DNA of 64,000 nucleotides from DASXAI01 sp963728985 (GCA_963728985.1 CAVSME010000009.1:585330-649329); one strand, 5' to 3'; shown: positions 46,210-55,855, counted from the first letter of the stretch. The notes: generated from the letters alone by a model not told the origin. Numbers and translations: made by a program.

Positions 46210-49200
46210 GGGCGGAACTGGAGCGCACGGGGCACCAGCCGGGCCGGCTGTTTCACGAGCCGGTAGGCGGTGGGCGCCCACTCGCAGATCAGGCGGCGGG
46301 TGTCGCGCGGGTCGATGATCTCCTCGATCTGGAACCGGTTGAGCGGACCGACGGGGCCGCGCACGCTCTCGATGCGGGCGTTCAGCTCGGCCCGCAGGGC
46401 GGCGGGATCGTCGGCTTCGGCCAGCTGGCGCTTGTAGGCCGCCTCGATGCCGCCCTCCGGGGGGATGCCCCCGACGTCGGCCGCCGGCCACGTCACCCGC
46501 ACCGACGGCTGCCGTATGGGTGTGGCGAAGTTGTTGCCGGCGACACCGAAGCTGCGCCGCATCAAGACGGTGAAGATGGGCACGCTCACCTGCGCGAACG
46601 CCACCATCCACTCGCCGCCGCGGCGGATCGTGCCGGCGATCTCGTGCTCCAGGCCGACGGCGAAACCCGGGTTGTCGACCAGGTTCAGGACCGGGAGGTG
46701 GAACAGGTCGCACAGGTCGAGGTGGCGGGTGAGCTTGCTGCAGCCGTCGGCAGTGAGCGCGCCGCCGTTGACGTGGCGGCTGTCCGAAGCGATCACGCCC
46801 ATCGGATGACCGTTGAACCGCACGAACCCGGTCACCTGGTCGGTGCCCCACAGCGGCCCGATCTCGAAGAAGGAGTCGCGGTCGGCCATCAGCGCGATGG
46901 CGCGCCGGATGTCGAACGTGGTGGTGCGCTTGCGGGGGATGAGCGTGAACAGCTCCTCGTCCCGGCGATCCGGCGGATCGTGCGGGTTCGGGGCCAGCAC
47001 GGGGGGCGCCTCGTACACGCTCGACGGGAGGTACGAGAGGAACCGCCTCGTCATCGCCGCCGCCTCCTCCTCGGTCTCGGCCAGGTTGTCGACCGAACCG
47101 TTGCGGCAGTGGATGTGCCAGCCGCCGAGGTCCTCCTTGGTGATGTCGTAGCCCATGGCGTGGCTCACGACCGGCGGACCGGCCACGAACAGCTGGGCGA
47201 TGTCGCGCACCATCACGGCGAAGTGCCCGAGAACGGCCTTGGCCGCGCCGATGCCGACGACGCTGCCGAGGAGCACGTTGACCACCGGCACCATCGTCAG
47301 CTGCCGGGTGTACTCGGTGCTGCCGAGGTGACCGGGCAGGAACGAGCCGCCGGTGCCGGCGACGCGGGGCCGGCCCGCTTGGATGGCGCCAGAACTCTCC
47401 TTGGCCGTGCTCTCCCCCTCCGTCTTCTGCTCGGGGACCATCGCAGCGACGCTGCCGCCACCGGAGGAGCCGTCGAGCAGGCGCACGGACGGTGATTGCA
47501 GCTGCATCGACAACTGGTCGAGGTAGAAGCTCTTGGCCCCGATGGCGCCGTCGGCGTGGCCACCGCGCGACGTGAAGTCGTCGGCGCAGACCACGACCGT
47601 GCGGCCCTCCACCGTGCCCCATCCCCCGACGTGGTTGGCCGGCGTGAACGCGGCCACGCCACCGTCGGGGTCATAGCTGGCGAAGCCGGCCAGGCTGCCC
47701 ACCTCGCGGAAGGAGCCCGGGTCGAGCAGCAGCGCGATGCGCTCCCGGCACGTGAGCTTGCCTCGGTTGCGCTGGCGGACCACGCCGGGTTCGTCGGAGC
47801 CGGGGGCGAGGCGTTCATGAGCGAGGGCCTGCAGCGCACCGACCTCGTCCAGCACGGGTGCCCAGGTCTCCTCGGCGCGAGGCTGCGCCGCCACCGCTGA
47901 GCCGTTGCCGTCGGCCGGTGCCAGCACGGCAACGACCTCATCGCGGCTCACCGCGTCGCCCGGCTCGACGGGCACGATCGCCACGACCACGCCGGAGCTC
48001 GGGGCGACGACCTGGGTCTCCATCTTCATGGCGCTCACGACCATGACGGTCTGGCCCGGCGCGACGGCATCGCCGGCGCCGACGCGCACCTCCGCCACGG
48101 TGGCGTCCATTGGGCACAGGATCGCCAACTGCCCCGGTGCCACGGCGAGCCCCGGACCCGACGATGCCGGCGCCTTCCCGTTCCCAGTGGTGCTCGCCTG
48201 CTGGTCGAGCAAGGCGAGCGTGCCACCGCCGGGCGCCGCCGCCACGAGGTCGGCCTCGGCCAGCAACGACGTCCGCGCGTTGCCGGCGCGCACGTCGGGA
48301 TGGGCGAGGATGGCGCGCAGCTGCGGGAGGTTCGTGGGCAGCCCGGCGAGGTGGAACTCGTCGAGCGCCCGGCGGGTCCGGTCGACGGCGGCGCCGATCG
48401 ACGGCGAATTCGCCGAGCCGATCACCTTGGCCAGCAGCGGGTCGAAGTGGGGCGGCGGCGCGTACCCGACGTAGCCGCAGGCGTCGACCCGCACGCCGGG
48501 GCCGGACGGTTCCTTGTAAGCCGTGAGCGTGCCGGCGCCCGTGGCCACGACGCGGGCCTGGACGGCGAAACCGCGCGGCGGGCCGACGGCGCCCTGGTCG
48601 GCCAGGCCGAGCGCCGCCAGCGACTCCCCGGCGGCGATCCGGAACTGCGCCTCCACGAGGTCGATCCCCGTGACCTGTTCGGTGACGGTGTGCTCGACTT
48701 GGATGCGCGGGTTGCACTCGATGAAGAAGTAGTCGCCGGCCTCCGGGTCCACGAGGAACTCGACGGTCCCGGCGTTCACGTACCCGGCTGCCCGGACCAG
48801 GGCGACGGCGTCGTCGAGCATTCGCTGGCGCAGCGCGGCGTCGAGGCCGGGAGCGGGCGCCACCTCGATCACCTTCTGGTTGCGCAGTTGCACGGAGCAA
48901 TCGCGGTCGTGGAGATGGACGACGGAGCCATGCGCGTCGGCCAGGATCTGCACCTCGATGTGGCGGGGCCGGGCGACGAGCCGCTCGAGGAAGAGGGAGC
49001 CGTCGCCGAAGGCGGCCTGGGCCTCGCTACGGCAGCGCTCGAAGGCCTCGTCCATCTCGTCGGCGCCCGCGACGGCGCGCATGCCGCGGCCCCCACCGCC
49101 CGCAGCAGCCTTGAGCATCACCGGGTAGCCGATCTCGGCGGCGACGATCGCGGCGTCGCCCGCTGACGCCAGTGCCTGGGCGCTGCCGGGGACCACGGGG

Positions 49201-49622
49201 ATGCCGAGCGACCGGGCCAGCGCCAGTGCTCGCACCTTGTCGCCGAACAGCGCCAGCGCCTCCGGCGGTGGCCCGACGAACACGAGACCGGACGCCCCGC
49301 AGCGCTCGGCGAAGGTGGCGTTCTCGGCCAGGAACCCGTAGCCGGGGTGGACGCTGTCGCAGCCGGTGGCGGTGGCCGCCAGCACGACGGCGGCGACGTC
49401 GAGGTAGGCGGCGACGGGGTCACCGCCGCCGAGCTGGTGAGCGGTGGTCGTGGCCCGGGTGTGCAACGACAGGGCGTCAACGGGCGGATAGATGGCGACG
49501 GACTCCATGCCGAGCCCGGCCGCGGCCTCGGCGATGCGGATGGCGATCTCGCCCCGATTGGCGACGAGCACTCGATGAAGCGATCCCACGGTTCCCCTGA
49601 CGAGCCGACCGAGCAGGGCCAT
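46206..49622 (-). CDS. single-chain acyl-CoA carboxylase (BC-BCCP-CT fusion)
   Basis: An 1138-residue polypeptide combining all parts of a biotin-dependent carboxylase: biotin carboxylase (about 1-450: VLVANRGEIAIRI, ATP-grasp KAAAGGGGRGMR, EVNPRIQVEHTVTE-like ECNPRIQVEHTVTE), a biotin carrier domain with SAMKMETQV (biotinyl Lys about residue 531), and a carboxyltransferase (about 600-1138: GKLTCRERIALLLDPGSF, VLLGSVVGIGAAKAVLGH, NLVDNPGFAVGLEHE, FAQVSVPIFTVLMRRSFGVAG). Most bacterial acetyl/propionyl-CoA carboxylases split these over two or more chains; single-chain forms are known as long-chain acyl-CoA carboxylases in some mycobacteria and others. I chose the ATG at 49622; a GTG inside VGSLHRVLVANRG is an alternative. 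Confidence 0.85.
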   Translation of the reverse strand: MALLGRLVRGTVGSLHRVLVANRGEIAIRIAEAAAGLGMESVAIYPPVDALSLHTRATTTAHQLGGGDPVAAYLDVAAVVLAATATGCDSVHPGYGFLAENATFAERCGASGLVFVGPPPEALALFGDKVRALALARSLGIPVVPGSAQALASAGDAAIVAAEIGYPVMLKAAAGGGGRGMRAVAGADEMDEAFERCRSEAQAAFGDGSLFLERLVARPRHIEVQILADAHGSVVHLHDRDCSVQLRNQKVIEVAPAPGLDAALRQRMLDDAVALVRAAGYVNAGTVEFLVDPEAGDYFFIECNPRIQVEHTVTEQVTGIDLVEAQFRIAAGESLAALGLADQGAVGPPRGFAVQARVVATGAGTLTAYKEPSGPGVRVDACGYVGYAPPPHFDPLLAKVIGSANSPSIGAAVDRTRRALDEFHLAGLPTNLPQLRAILAHPDVRAGNARTSLLAEADLVAAAPGGGTLALLDQQASTTGNGKAPASSGPGLAVAPGQLAILCPMDATVAEVRVGAGDAVAPGQTVMVVSAMKMETQVVAPSSGVVVAIVPVEPGDAVSRDEVVAVLAPADGNGSAVAAQPRAEETWAPVLDEVGALQALAHERLAPGSDEPGVVRQRNRGKLTCRERIALLLDPGSFREVGSLAGFASYDPDGGVAAFTPANHVGGWGTVEGRTVVVCADDFTSRGGHADGAIGAKSFYLDQLSMQLQSPSVRLLDGSSGGGSVAAMVPEQKTEGESTAKESSGAIQAGRPRVAGTGGSFLPGHLGSTEYTRQLTMVPVVNVLLGSVVGIGAAKAVLGHFAVMVRDIAQLFVAGPPVVSHAMGYDITKEDLGGWHIHCRNGSVDNLAETEEEAAAMTRRFLSYLPSSVYEAPPVLAPNPHDPPDRRDEELFTLIPRKRTTTFDIRRAIALMADRDSFFEIGPLWGTDQVTGFVRFNGHPMGVIASDSRHVNGGALTADGCSKLTRHLDLCDLFHLPVLNLVDNPGFAVGLEHEIAGTIRRGGEWMVAFAQVSVPIFTVLMRRSFGVAGNNFATPIRQPSVRVTWPAADVGGIPPEGGIEAAYKRQLAEADDPAALRAELNARIESVRGPVGPLNRFQIEEIIDPRDTRRLICEWAPTAYRLVKQPARLVPRALQFRP

Positions 49623-49718
49623 TGCCCCACCGGGTGAGCCTGTCGTGGCCGCTTCGCTCCTGTCCAGTCCGGGGCCGAGGCCATGGACGCCGGCAGGCGC
49701 GTCTGTCACGCTCCGTTC

Positions 49719-50183
49719 ATGCTGACTCGTCGCGAGCTGTGCGTGGCCGTCGGAGGGGCGGCTGCGGTCCTGCTTCCGCATCAGTCCGCGGGGGCCCAGA
49801 CGCCCCAGGCGGGCCCGTTGGTGGCCTTGCTGACGCCGATCCGGGTGGTCGACACCCGGGTCGACCCCCGCCGGAAGATCCAGTCCGGGGAGAACATGGG
49901 CGTCTTCATCAGCGCTGCCGTCGAGGGAACGAACCCGTCCGCCGCCTTCGTCAACCTCACGATCACCGAGACCGAAGGCGCCGGGTACCTGGTGGTGTTC
50001 GCCTCCGATCTCACCGGGGAGCGGCCGCTCCCGTCGACCTCCAACATCAACTGGTCGACCAGCGGCGTGACCCTGGCCAACATGGCGCTCACGGCGGTCG
50101 GCGGCGAGAACGCCATTGCCGTGCACTGTGACGGAGGGGGCCGCACCCACTTCATCATCGACGTCTACGGTTACGTTCCCTAG
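49719..50183 (+). CDS. secreted single-domain beta-rich protein
   Basis: A 154-residue exported protein. A short basic start with twin arginines (MLTRRELCVAVGGAAAVLLP) and SAGA make a signal peptide, possibly Tat-type. The remainder is one copy of a beta-domain common in actinobacterial secreted proteins (IRVVDTRVDPRRK, FVNLTITETEGAGYLVV, STSNINWSTSGVTLANM, FIIDVYGYVP). Elsewhere this domain is attached to amidases or stands in tandem; here it is alone. Role unknown. Confidence 0.75.
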   Translation: MLTRRELCVAVGGAAAVLLPHQSAGAQTPQAGPLVALLTPIRVVDTRVDPRRKIQSGENMGVFISAAVEGTNPSAAFVNLTITETEGAGYLVVFASDLTGERPLPSTSNINWSTSGVTLANMALTAVGGENAIAVHCDGGGRTHFIIDVYGYVP

Positions 50184-50236
50184 CCGGCCTGACCAGGCGT
50201 TGACCTTCACGCGACGGCAGGGTCCATGATCGGCGG

Positions 50237-50662
50237 ATGGTCACCGGTTCGTTCGCCGACCTCTGCGTCGACGCCGTCGATCGTTCGGTCACCTTCTACC
50301 GAACGCTGCTCGACCTCGACGTCCTCGTCGACCACGGGTGGTACGCCGAGCTCGGCGTCGCCGGGCAGACGCTCCTCGCTGTCGTCGAGCGGGACCACGA
50401 GACGATCCCGGCGGTCAGCGGTGGACCGCCCCGCGGCGTGCTCGTTTCCTTCGAGGTGGACGACGCCGGCGCGGTGGCGCGGCGGGCCGCGCAGATGGAC
50501 GTTCCCGTCCTGGTCGAGCTGGTGACCGAGCTCGGCCAGCGCCACCTCATGGTGCAGGACCCCGACGGTGCCGTGGTCGACATCATCGAGCGGGTCCCGC
50601 TGTCCGGTGCCGACGTGCGCCGACTGGTGACGCTGCGCCGGGCGATGCGATCACGGCGATGA
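50237..50662 (+). CDS. VOC/glyoxalase-bleomycin-resistance-like protein
   Basis: A 141-residue VOC protein: CVDAVDRSVTFYRTLLDLDV and HLMVQDPDGAVVDIIERVP. Glyoxalase or drug-binding activity cannot be decided. Its stop overlaps the MerR start (ATGA), a common arrangement in which the VOC partner is a resistance or enzyme gene and MerR its regulator. Confidence 0.8.
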   Translation: MVTGSFADLCVDAVDRSVTFYRTLLDLDVLVDHGWYAELGVAGQTLLAVVERDHETIPAVSGGPPRGVLVSFEVDDAGAVARRAAQMDVPVLVELVTELGQRHLMVQDPDGAVVDIIERVPLSGADVRRLVTLRRAMRSRR

Positions 50663-51420
50663 ACATCGGCGAGCTGGCGCGGCGACTGCGGGTCACCCCA
50701 CGCGCGCTGCGCCACTACGAGCAGCTCGGCCTGCTGCTGCCCCACTCCGTCGATGATCGCTCCGGCTACCGCACGTACGGCCCGGCGGAGCTGCTCCTCG
50801 GCATCCAGATCGAGCAGTTGAAGGCGGCCGGCCTGAGCCTGGCCACCATCCAGGACGTCCTCGGCGGAGGCTCGGCGCCCGAACCGGCCCTGCACCAGCG
50901 CCGCGCCGACATCACCGCCCTCCTCGCGCAGCACCGGGCCCAGCTCGCCACCGTCGACGCCCTCCTCGCTGCTCGTGCCGCGCTGGCCGAGCCACGCGTC
51001 GTCGACGCGCCGGCCTTCGCCGCCGCGATCGTCCGGGCCACGAGCGACCCTGACGAGCTGGGCCCGACCATCCGGCGCACCGTGCAACGCCTGCGCCGCG
51101 CCGTCCACGCTGACGGCTGCGCCCGGTGCCGCTCGTTCAGCGCCCGCTTCCCCCTCGAGCTGTCCGACGAGCCGATCACGATCGAGGTCGCCGCCCATCT
51201 CGACCGGCCCCTGCCGCACGCCGTGACCGTTCCCGCCGAGCGACTGCTGATGGTGGAGCTGGCCGGCCCCGTCTCCCTCCTCCCCCTGGCCTACGACGCG
51301 CTTCTCGACGTCGGCCGGGCCCGGGGCGAGGCGCTGGGCGACACCGTCATCGAGCATTACCTCGACGTGGGCGCCGTCGGGCGGACCGAAGTCGCCATCC
51401 CTCTACGCGCCCAGAACTGA
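50659..51420 (+). CDS. MerR-family transcriptional regulator
   Basis: A 253-residue regulator. The MerR HTH (1-70: MNIGELARRLRVTPRALRHY, GYRTYGPAELL) is followed by a helical linker and a C-terminal domain of about 130 residues with CARC (a possible metal or redox pair) and a GyrI-like tail. It may respond to a thiol or electrophile. Coupled to the VOC gene upstream. Confidence 0.85.
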   Translation: MNIGELARRLRVTPRALRHYEQLGLLLPHSVDDRSGYRTYGPAELLLGIQIEQLKAAGLSLATIQDVLGGGSAPEPALHQRRADITALLAQHRAQLATVDALLAARAALAEPRVVDAPAFAAAIVRATSDPDELGPTIRRTVQRLRRAVHADGCARCRSFSARFPLELSDEPITIEVAAHLDRPLPHAVTVPAERLLMVELAGPVSLLPLAYDALLDVGRARGEALGDTVIEHYLDVGAVGRTEVAIPLRAQN

Positions 51421-51428
51421 GTCGGGCG

Positions 51429-52508
51429 TCAGGAGCGGCGCGGTCGGCGCCGCAGGCGCAGCGACATCACGTGCCAGACCGCCGCCGCCGTCGGCTGCGC
51501 CTCGAGGGCGTCGCGGAGCTGCGCGTAGAAGCGCTCGACCACCGCTGCACGGTCGGCGCGTGAACGATCGGCGTCGAGCGAGCGAAAGAAGGGATGCTCG
51601 GTGATGGCCCGCACGAAGCGCGTGTATGCGGTGGCGAAGGCGGCGCCATCCCGGTCGCGCGCGTACTGCGGATATGTCCGGGCGTCGTCGGAGGCATCGA
51701 GGCGGGTAGCGACCACCTCGAAGTCCTCGCCCAGCGCCTCCTGGAAGGGCGCCAGCCACTCGTCGGGCGTGCGGTTCCACGTGGGGTAGAAGATGCGCTC
51801 GAGCTCGCCGGCACGAAGGTCGCCGGACCGCACCATGGCCGCCAACACGTCACCGATCACGGTGAACAGCGCCTCCGCGCCGGACAGGCCGTCGGGCTGG
51901 GACGCCCCCGCCACGAGCACGAGCTCGCCGCCGTCGACGAGCTCGCGGGCCCGCTCGGTCAGGAAGGTCTGCCAGTCGTCCGCCGCCTGCTGGCGCAGCG
52001 CATCGCGCTCGACCCCCGTGGTCAGGTTGGCGTAGACCTGCCCGGCGATCGCGCCGGGCACCGCGCTCAGCCAGTGGAGGGTGATGCCCGACCATCCGAG
52101 GTGGAGCCGGCCGTCCGGCAGCAGCGGGCCATACAGGGTGCGGCCGACGACGAGCGGGTAGATGCCGGTGCGGCCGGCCGTGTAGCTCGCCGGGCTGTCC
52201 AGCAGCTGGAACAGCGGCGTGAAGTCGTTCTCGGGCAGGTCGGTGTGCGCCACCTCGATGGGCATCGTCCCGTTGCGGCTACGGAGGCCGTCGACGGCGA
52301 GTGCCATCGGCTCCATCTCGTTGGCCCCGCCGGCGCATCCGAAGTCCCCGATGGTGAGCGGCGAGCCATCGCTGGGCACGGCGACATCAGCAGCCGCCGC
52401 GGCCAGATAGGGATAGGCGACGGATGCGGCGGCGTGCTGAGGCCGGGAGTTCGCGCTGTAGTACCCCTGCCCGGCCATCACGCTCTCGCCGGTCGAACCG
52501 GCGCTCAC
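51429..52508 (-). CDS. SABATH-family carboxyl methyltransferase-like protein
   Basis: A 359-residue protein resembling plant salicylate/jasmonate carboxyl methyltransferases: AGQGYYSANSRPQHAAA near residue 12, TIGDFGCAGGANEMEPM as the SAM motif, PIEVAHTDLPENDFTPLF, and LHLGWSGITLHWLSAVP, the segment that holds the substrate carboxylate in SABATH enzymes. Bacterial members are few and their substrates mostly unknown. The GTG at 52508 overlaps the crotonase stop. Confidence 0.78.
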   Translation of the reverse strand: MSAGSTGESVMAGQGYYSANSRPQHAAASVAYPYLAAAAADVAVPSDGSPLTIGDFGCAGGANEMEPMALAVDGLRSRNGTMPIEVAHTDLPENDFTPLFQLLDSPASYTAGRTGIYPLVVGRTLYGPLLPDGRLHLGWSGITLHWLSAVPGAIAGQVYANLTTGVERDALRQQAADDWQTFLTERARELVDGGELVLVAGASQPDGLSGAEALFTVIGDVLAAMVRSGDLRAGELERIFYPTWNRTPDEWLAPFQEALGEDFEVVATRLDASDDARTYPQYARDRDGAAFATAYTRFVRAITEHPFFRSLDADRSRADRAAVVERFYAQLRDALEAQPTAAAVWHVMSLRLRRRPRRS

Positions 52509-53407
52509 GGGTCGATGAACCGCCCGTCGGCGTCGCGGAGCTCGGGCTCATCGACGCGCACCCTGCCGTCGGGGAACTTGCTGTCGCGCGCCTTCACCGC
52601 CTCGCGGACACCGAGCTCGCGCAACGACTCAATGAACTCGTGGGCGCCGGGCGCGACGTGGCCGCGGGCGTCGATCTCGGCCGCCAGCCGCTGGAGCGTG
52701 CGGGCTCCCATGAGCTCGAGCCCGAGGTTGACGATCCGCTTGTTGGCGGCGAGCAGGTCGGGATCGATCAACGCCAGCCGGTTCATCAGCCCGTCGACCT
52801 CGCGGTCGAGCACGTTGGCCGGCACCGCCTTCATCACCAGGCCGATCTTGGCGGCGTCGCGGCCGCTGATGGTGTCGCCCGTCAGCATCAGGCGCTTGGC
52901 CCACTGGGGCCCACAGTTGTAGAGCCACATGTGGTTCGGGAGGACGCCCAGGTCGCGCGCCGGCGGGAAGCCGATCTGGGCATCGTCGGCGGCGATCACC
53001 ATGTCGGTCAGCAGGGCCACGTCCGTGCCGCCGGCCAAGCAGTAGCCGTGCACCTTGGCGATCACGGGCTTGTGCATGTCGAATAGGACCATGCGCAGCC
53101 GCTGTGCCCGCTCCAGGAACCAGACGTCGTCGTCGAACGTGGCACCGGTGCGATGGCGCGGGCCGTCGTCGTCGGTCGATGTCTTGCGCCGGGCGGCGGC
53201 ACCGCCGAGGTCGTAACCGGCACTGAAGCAGCGGCCCGTGCCCGAGACGCACACGGCATGCACCCGCCTGTCGTCGTCGGCCTCCCACAGCGCCTCGTTC
53301 AGCTCCTGGAGCAGGAGGGGGGTGAGGGCGTTCAGCTTCTCCGGCCGGTTGAAGGCGATGTTCGCCCGGCCGCCCTCGACGTCGTAGGTGATCTCCTTGA
53401 AGGCCAT
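52505..53407 (-). CDS. crotonase-family (enoyl-CoA hydratase/isomerase) protein
   Basis: A 300-residue crotonase fold: FNRPEKLNALTPLLLQELNE, the oxyanion-hole segment GTGRCFSAGYDLGG, and VHGYCLAGGTDVALLTDMVI. In hydratases the catalytic glutamates lie in GGGCEL and PE-type motifs; here the positions read GGTDVA and ARDLG, so aspartates replace them and a hydratase is less likely than an isomerase or hydrolase. The ATG at 53407 is chosen. It overlaps the SABATH gene. Confidence 0.8.
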   Translation of the reverse strand: MAFKEITYDVEGGRANIAFNRPEKLNALTPLLLQELNEALWEADDDRRVHAVCVSGTGRCFSAGYDLGGAAARRKTSTDDDGPRHRTGATFDDDVWFLERAQRLRMVLFDMHKPVIAKVHGYCLAGGTDVALLTDMVIAADDAQIGFPPARDLGVLPNHMWLYNCGPQWAKRLMLTGDTISGRDAAKIGLVMKAVPANVLDREVDGLMNRLALIDPDLLAANKRIVNLGLELMGARTLQRLAAEIDARGHVAPGAHEFIESLRELGVREAVKARDSKFPDGRVRVDEPELRDADGRFIDP

Positions 53408-53475
53408 GCGCCAGCATCGCGCCCGGATCGCAGACGACTGGCATTCCCGGCGGGCGATGGTAAGCAGGCAGGCGC

Positions 53476-54774
53476 ATGGCCGAACAGCGCGCAGCAGCGA
53501 CGACAGGCGCCCCGTGGTCACGCCTGCCTGCTCCCCTGACCGAGTTCCTCCACCTCGAAGCGGCGGGCGGCATCGTGCTGGTGCTGGCCACCGTGGCCGC
53601 CCTGATCTGGGCCAACTCCCCGTGGCAGGACGCCTATTACAAGCTGTGGTCCACTCCGCTCGACATCAGCCTGGGATCGCACTCGATCGACTTGACGCTG
53701 CAGGAATGGGTCAACGACGGGCTGATGGCGATCTTCTTCTTCGTCGTCGGTCTCGAGATCAAGCGCGAACTGGTCGAGGGGGAGCTGAGGGATCCCCGGC
53801 GCGCCGCCCTGCCCGCCGTCGCCGCCGTCGGCGGGATGCTCGTGCCCGCGCTCGTCTATGTCGCCCTCACCGCCGGGGGCGACGGTGCGAACGGCTGGGG
53901 CATCCCGATGGCGACCGACATCGCGATGGCCGTCGGCGTGATCAGCTTGCTCGGCTCGCGCATCGGCTCATCGCTCAAGCTCTTCTTGCTGGCGCTGGCC
54001 ATCGTCGACGACATCGGCGCCATCGCCGTGATCGCCATCTTCTACTCCGACGACATCCATCTCGACGCGCTGGCCGCCGCTGCCGTGATCATCGTCGCCG
54101 TGCTCGTCGCCCGCCGCGTCGGCGTCCGGCGGATCCCGGTGTACATCGCCCTCGGCGCCGGCCTGTGGCTCGCCCTGCACGAAGCCGGTGTGCACGCCAC
54201 CATCACCGGCGTCGTGCTCGGGCTCATGGCCCCGACGCGCCCGATCCGGCGCCGCGAGGACGTGAGCGACGACAAGCTGCGTGACGTCTCCACCCCCGAG
54301 ACCGCCCATGAGACCGTGGTGCTGGCGCGGGAGTCGGTGTCGGTCGTGGCGTGGCTGGAGCACCTGCTGCACCCGTGGACGAGCTTCGTCATCGTGCCCC
54401 TGTTCGCCCTCGCCAACGCCGGCGTGGTGCTCAGCGCCAGCGCGCTGAGCGACGCCCTCACGTCGCGCGTCACCTACGGCGTCGTCGCCGGCCTCGTGGT
54501 GGGCAAGTTCGTCGGCATCAGCCTCTTCGCCTGGCTCGCCGTGCGGTTCAAGCTGGGGGCCCTGCCGTCCGGCGTCGGCTGGTCGAGCATCGTGGCGGTG
54601 GCCGCCGTGGCCGGCATCGGCTTCACCGTCTCGATCTTCGTGACCGGGCTGGCGTTCACCGACGCCGACCTCCAGGACCAGGCCAAGATCGGCATCCTCG
54701 CGGCGTCGATCATGGCCGGCGTGCTGGGCACGCTCCTCCTGCGGCGGGCGACGGCCCGTCAGTCAGCCCGGTAG
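53476..54774 (+). CDS. nhaA: Na+/H+ antiporter NhaA
   Basis: A 432-residue antiporter of about twelve helices, with the NhaA signatures MATDIAMAVGVISLLGS and FLLALAIVDDIGAIAVIAIFY; the double Asp of VDD is the Na+/H+ site. It exports Na+ in exchange for protons and helps salt and alkaline-pH tolerance. The 3' end overlaps the convergent HD gene by 16 bases. Confidence 0.92.
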   Translation: MAEQRAAATTGAPWSRLPAPLTEFLHLEAAGGIVLVLATVAALIWANSPWQDAYYKLWSTPLDISLGSHSIDLTLQEWVNDGLMAIFFFVVGLEIKRELVEGELRDPRRAALPAVAAVGGMLVPALVYVALTAGGDGANGWGIPMATDIAMAVGVISLLGSRIGSSLKLFLLALAIVDDIGAIAVIAIFYSDDIHLDALAAAAVIIVAVLVARRVGVRRIPVYIALGAGLWLALHEAGVHATITGVVLGLMAPTRPIRRREDVSDDKLRDVSTPETAHETVVLARESVSVVAWLEHLLHPWTSFVIVPLFALANAGVVLSASALSDALTSRVTYGVVAGLVVGKFVGISLFAWLAVRFKLGALPSGVGWSSIVAVAAVAGIGFTVSIFVTGLAFTDADLQDQAKIGILAASIMAGVLGTLLLRRATARQSAR

Positions 54775-55349
54775 ATCGTCGCCTTCGGCGTCTGGAACAG
54801 GCTCTCCAGCAGCGGCCGGAACTCGTCGAGCGCCATCGTGGGATAGGCCGGATCGAACGAGGGCTGGTCGTACTCGGCGCAGAACTCGGCGCACAGGTCG
54901 TAGTACGGGTGCCCGGCGAACTGGTCGCGCAGGTTCCGGTCGAGGCCGAGGTAGTGGAAGAAGTAGTAGCCCTGGAAGATGCCGTGCTTCTCCACCATCC
55001 AGTGGTAGCCCTCGTTCACGAACGGCCGCACGATGGCGGCACCGATGTCGGGATGGTTGAAGCACGCCAGCGTGTCGCCGATGTCGTGCAACAAGGCGCA
55101 GGCCACGTACTCGTCGTCGCGATCGGCGCGGTAGGCCCGCGTGGCGGTCTGCAGCGAGTGCGTCAGCCGGTCGGTCTGGAAGCCGCCGAAGTCGCCACCG
55201 AGGAGCCGCAGATGGGTGAGCACGCGGTCGGTGAGGCCGGCGTTGAACGCGGGCTGCGTGGCGACGATGCGATCCCAGTCCTGCTGCGTGCCCTCGGCCA
55301 TCGAGTTGAAGGTGGCGCGTTCGCGGGCCGCGGCGGCGGTGTCGGTCAT
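54759..55349 (-). CDS. HD-domain phosphohydrolase-like protein
   Basis: A 196-residue protein with the HD motif: HSLQTATRAYRADRDDEYVACALLHDIGD, here quoted in full only as parts, giving H...HD metal ligands, followed by NHPDIGAAIVRPFV. HD proteins of this size hydrolyse phosphates of nucleotides or inositol-like compounds. It precedes the tRNA gene. Confidence 0.78.
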   Translation of the reverse strand: MTDTAAAARERATFNSMAEGTQQDWDRIVATQPAFNAGLTDRVLTHLRLLGGDFGGFQTDRLTHSLQTATRAYRADRDDEYVACALLHDIGDTLACFNHPDIGAAIVRPFVNEGYHWMVEKHGIFQGYYFFHYLGLDRNLRDQFAGHPYYDLCAEFCAEYDQPSFDPAYPTMALDEFRPLLESLFQTPKATIYRAD

Positions 55350-55407
55350 CGTTCCAGTCTGGCGCGTCGGTACCCGTTCGCTGGCGTCGATAGGGTGGCG
55401 GGCGCTC

Positions 55408-55479
<72 letters not shown>

Positions 55480-55855
55480 CCCGCGAATGCCCAGCTCAGG
55501 GCCCATGCCGCCGGTCGGAGGGTTCGTTTCGGGCCTCCGCCGTGCAAATAGCGTGCAAATAGTGGCGGTCGACAGCGGTCGATCGCGGTCACGGTCGGCG
55601 GTTTCGCGACACCCGGCTCGGCCACGAGCGCTCGGCGCCTGCTTCGCTCTCGTGATCGTCGCGCGGCCGTCCGGCAGCAGCGCGAAGGTCGAGGTTGTCG
55701 CGCGGTGGCTGCTCGTCGACTACCGGTTCAACGTCGAGGACTACCTCATGTCGCGCACAGCGAGTCCGCCGGCCTGGTCGCTGGACGCCTAGGACACTTG
55801 GGCAACCTGCCCTTCGCCAGCATGTCATCGAACTGGGACCGCTGCGGGCATAGCA
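55480..55855. other. 376-base region behind the tRNA without a recognised gene
   Basis: No convincing gene lies here. A 101-residue open frame (55487-55792) is unlike any family I know, and its composition is shadow-like. The only structured element is the 11-base tandem repeat at 55541-55562. No second copy of the tRNA 3' end is present in the window, so an attL/attR pair cannot be shown. Confidence 0.6.
55541..55562. repeat. 11-base tandem direct repeat downstream of tRNA-Gly
   Basis: CGTGCAAATAG occurs twice head to tail (55541-55551 and 55552-55562), about 60 bases past the tRNA. AT-rich direct repeats next to a tRNA can be integrase arm or core sites; that role is a guess. Confidence 0.6.

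Noticed and set aside
55541..55562. Tandem CGTGCAAATAG as a CRISPR repeat or transposon end
   Set aside because: Only two copies without a spacer, and no transposase nearby; kept only as a simple repeat.
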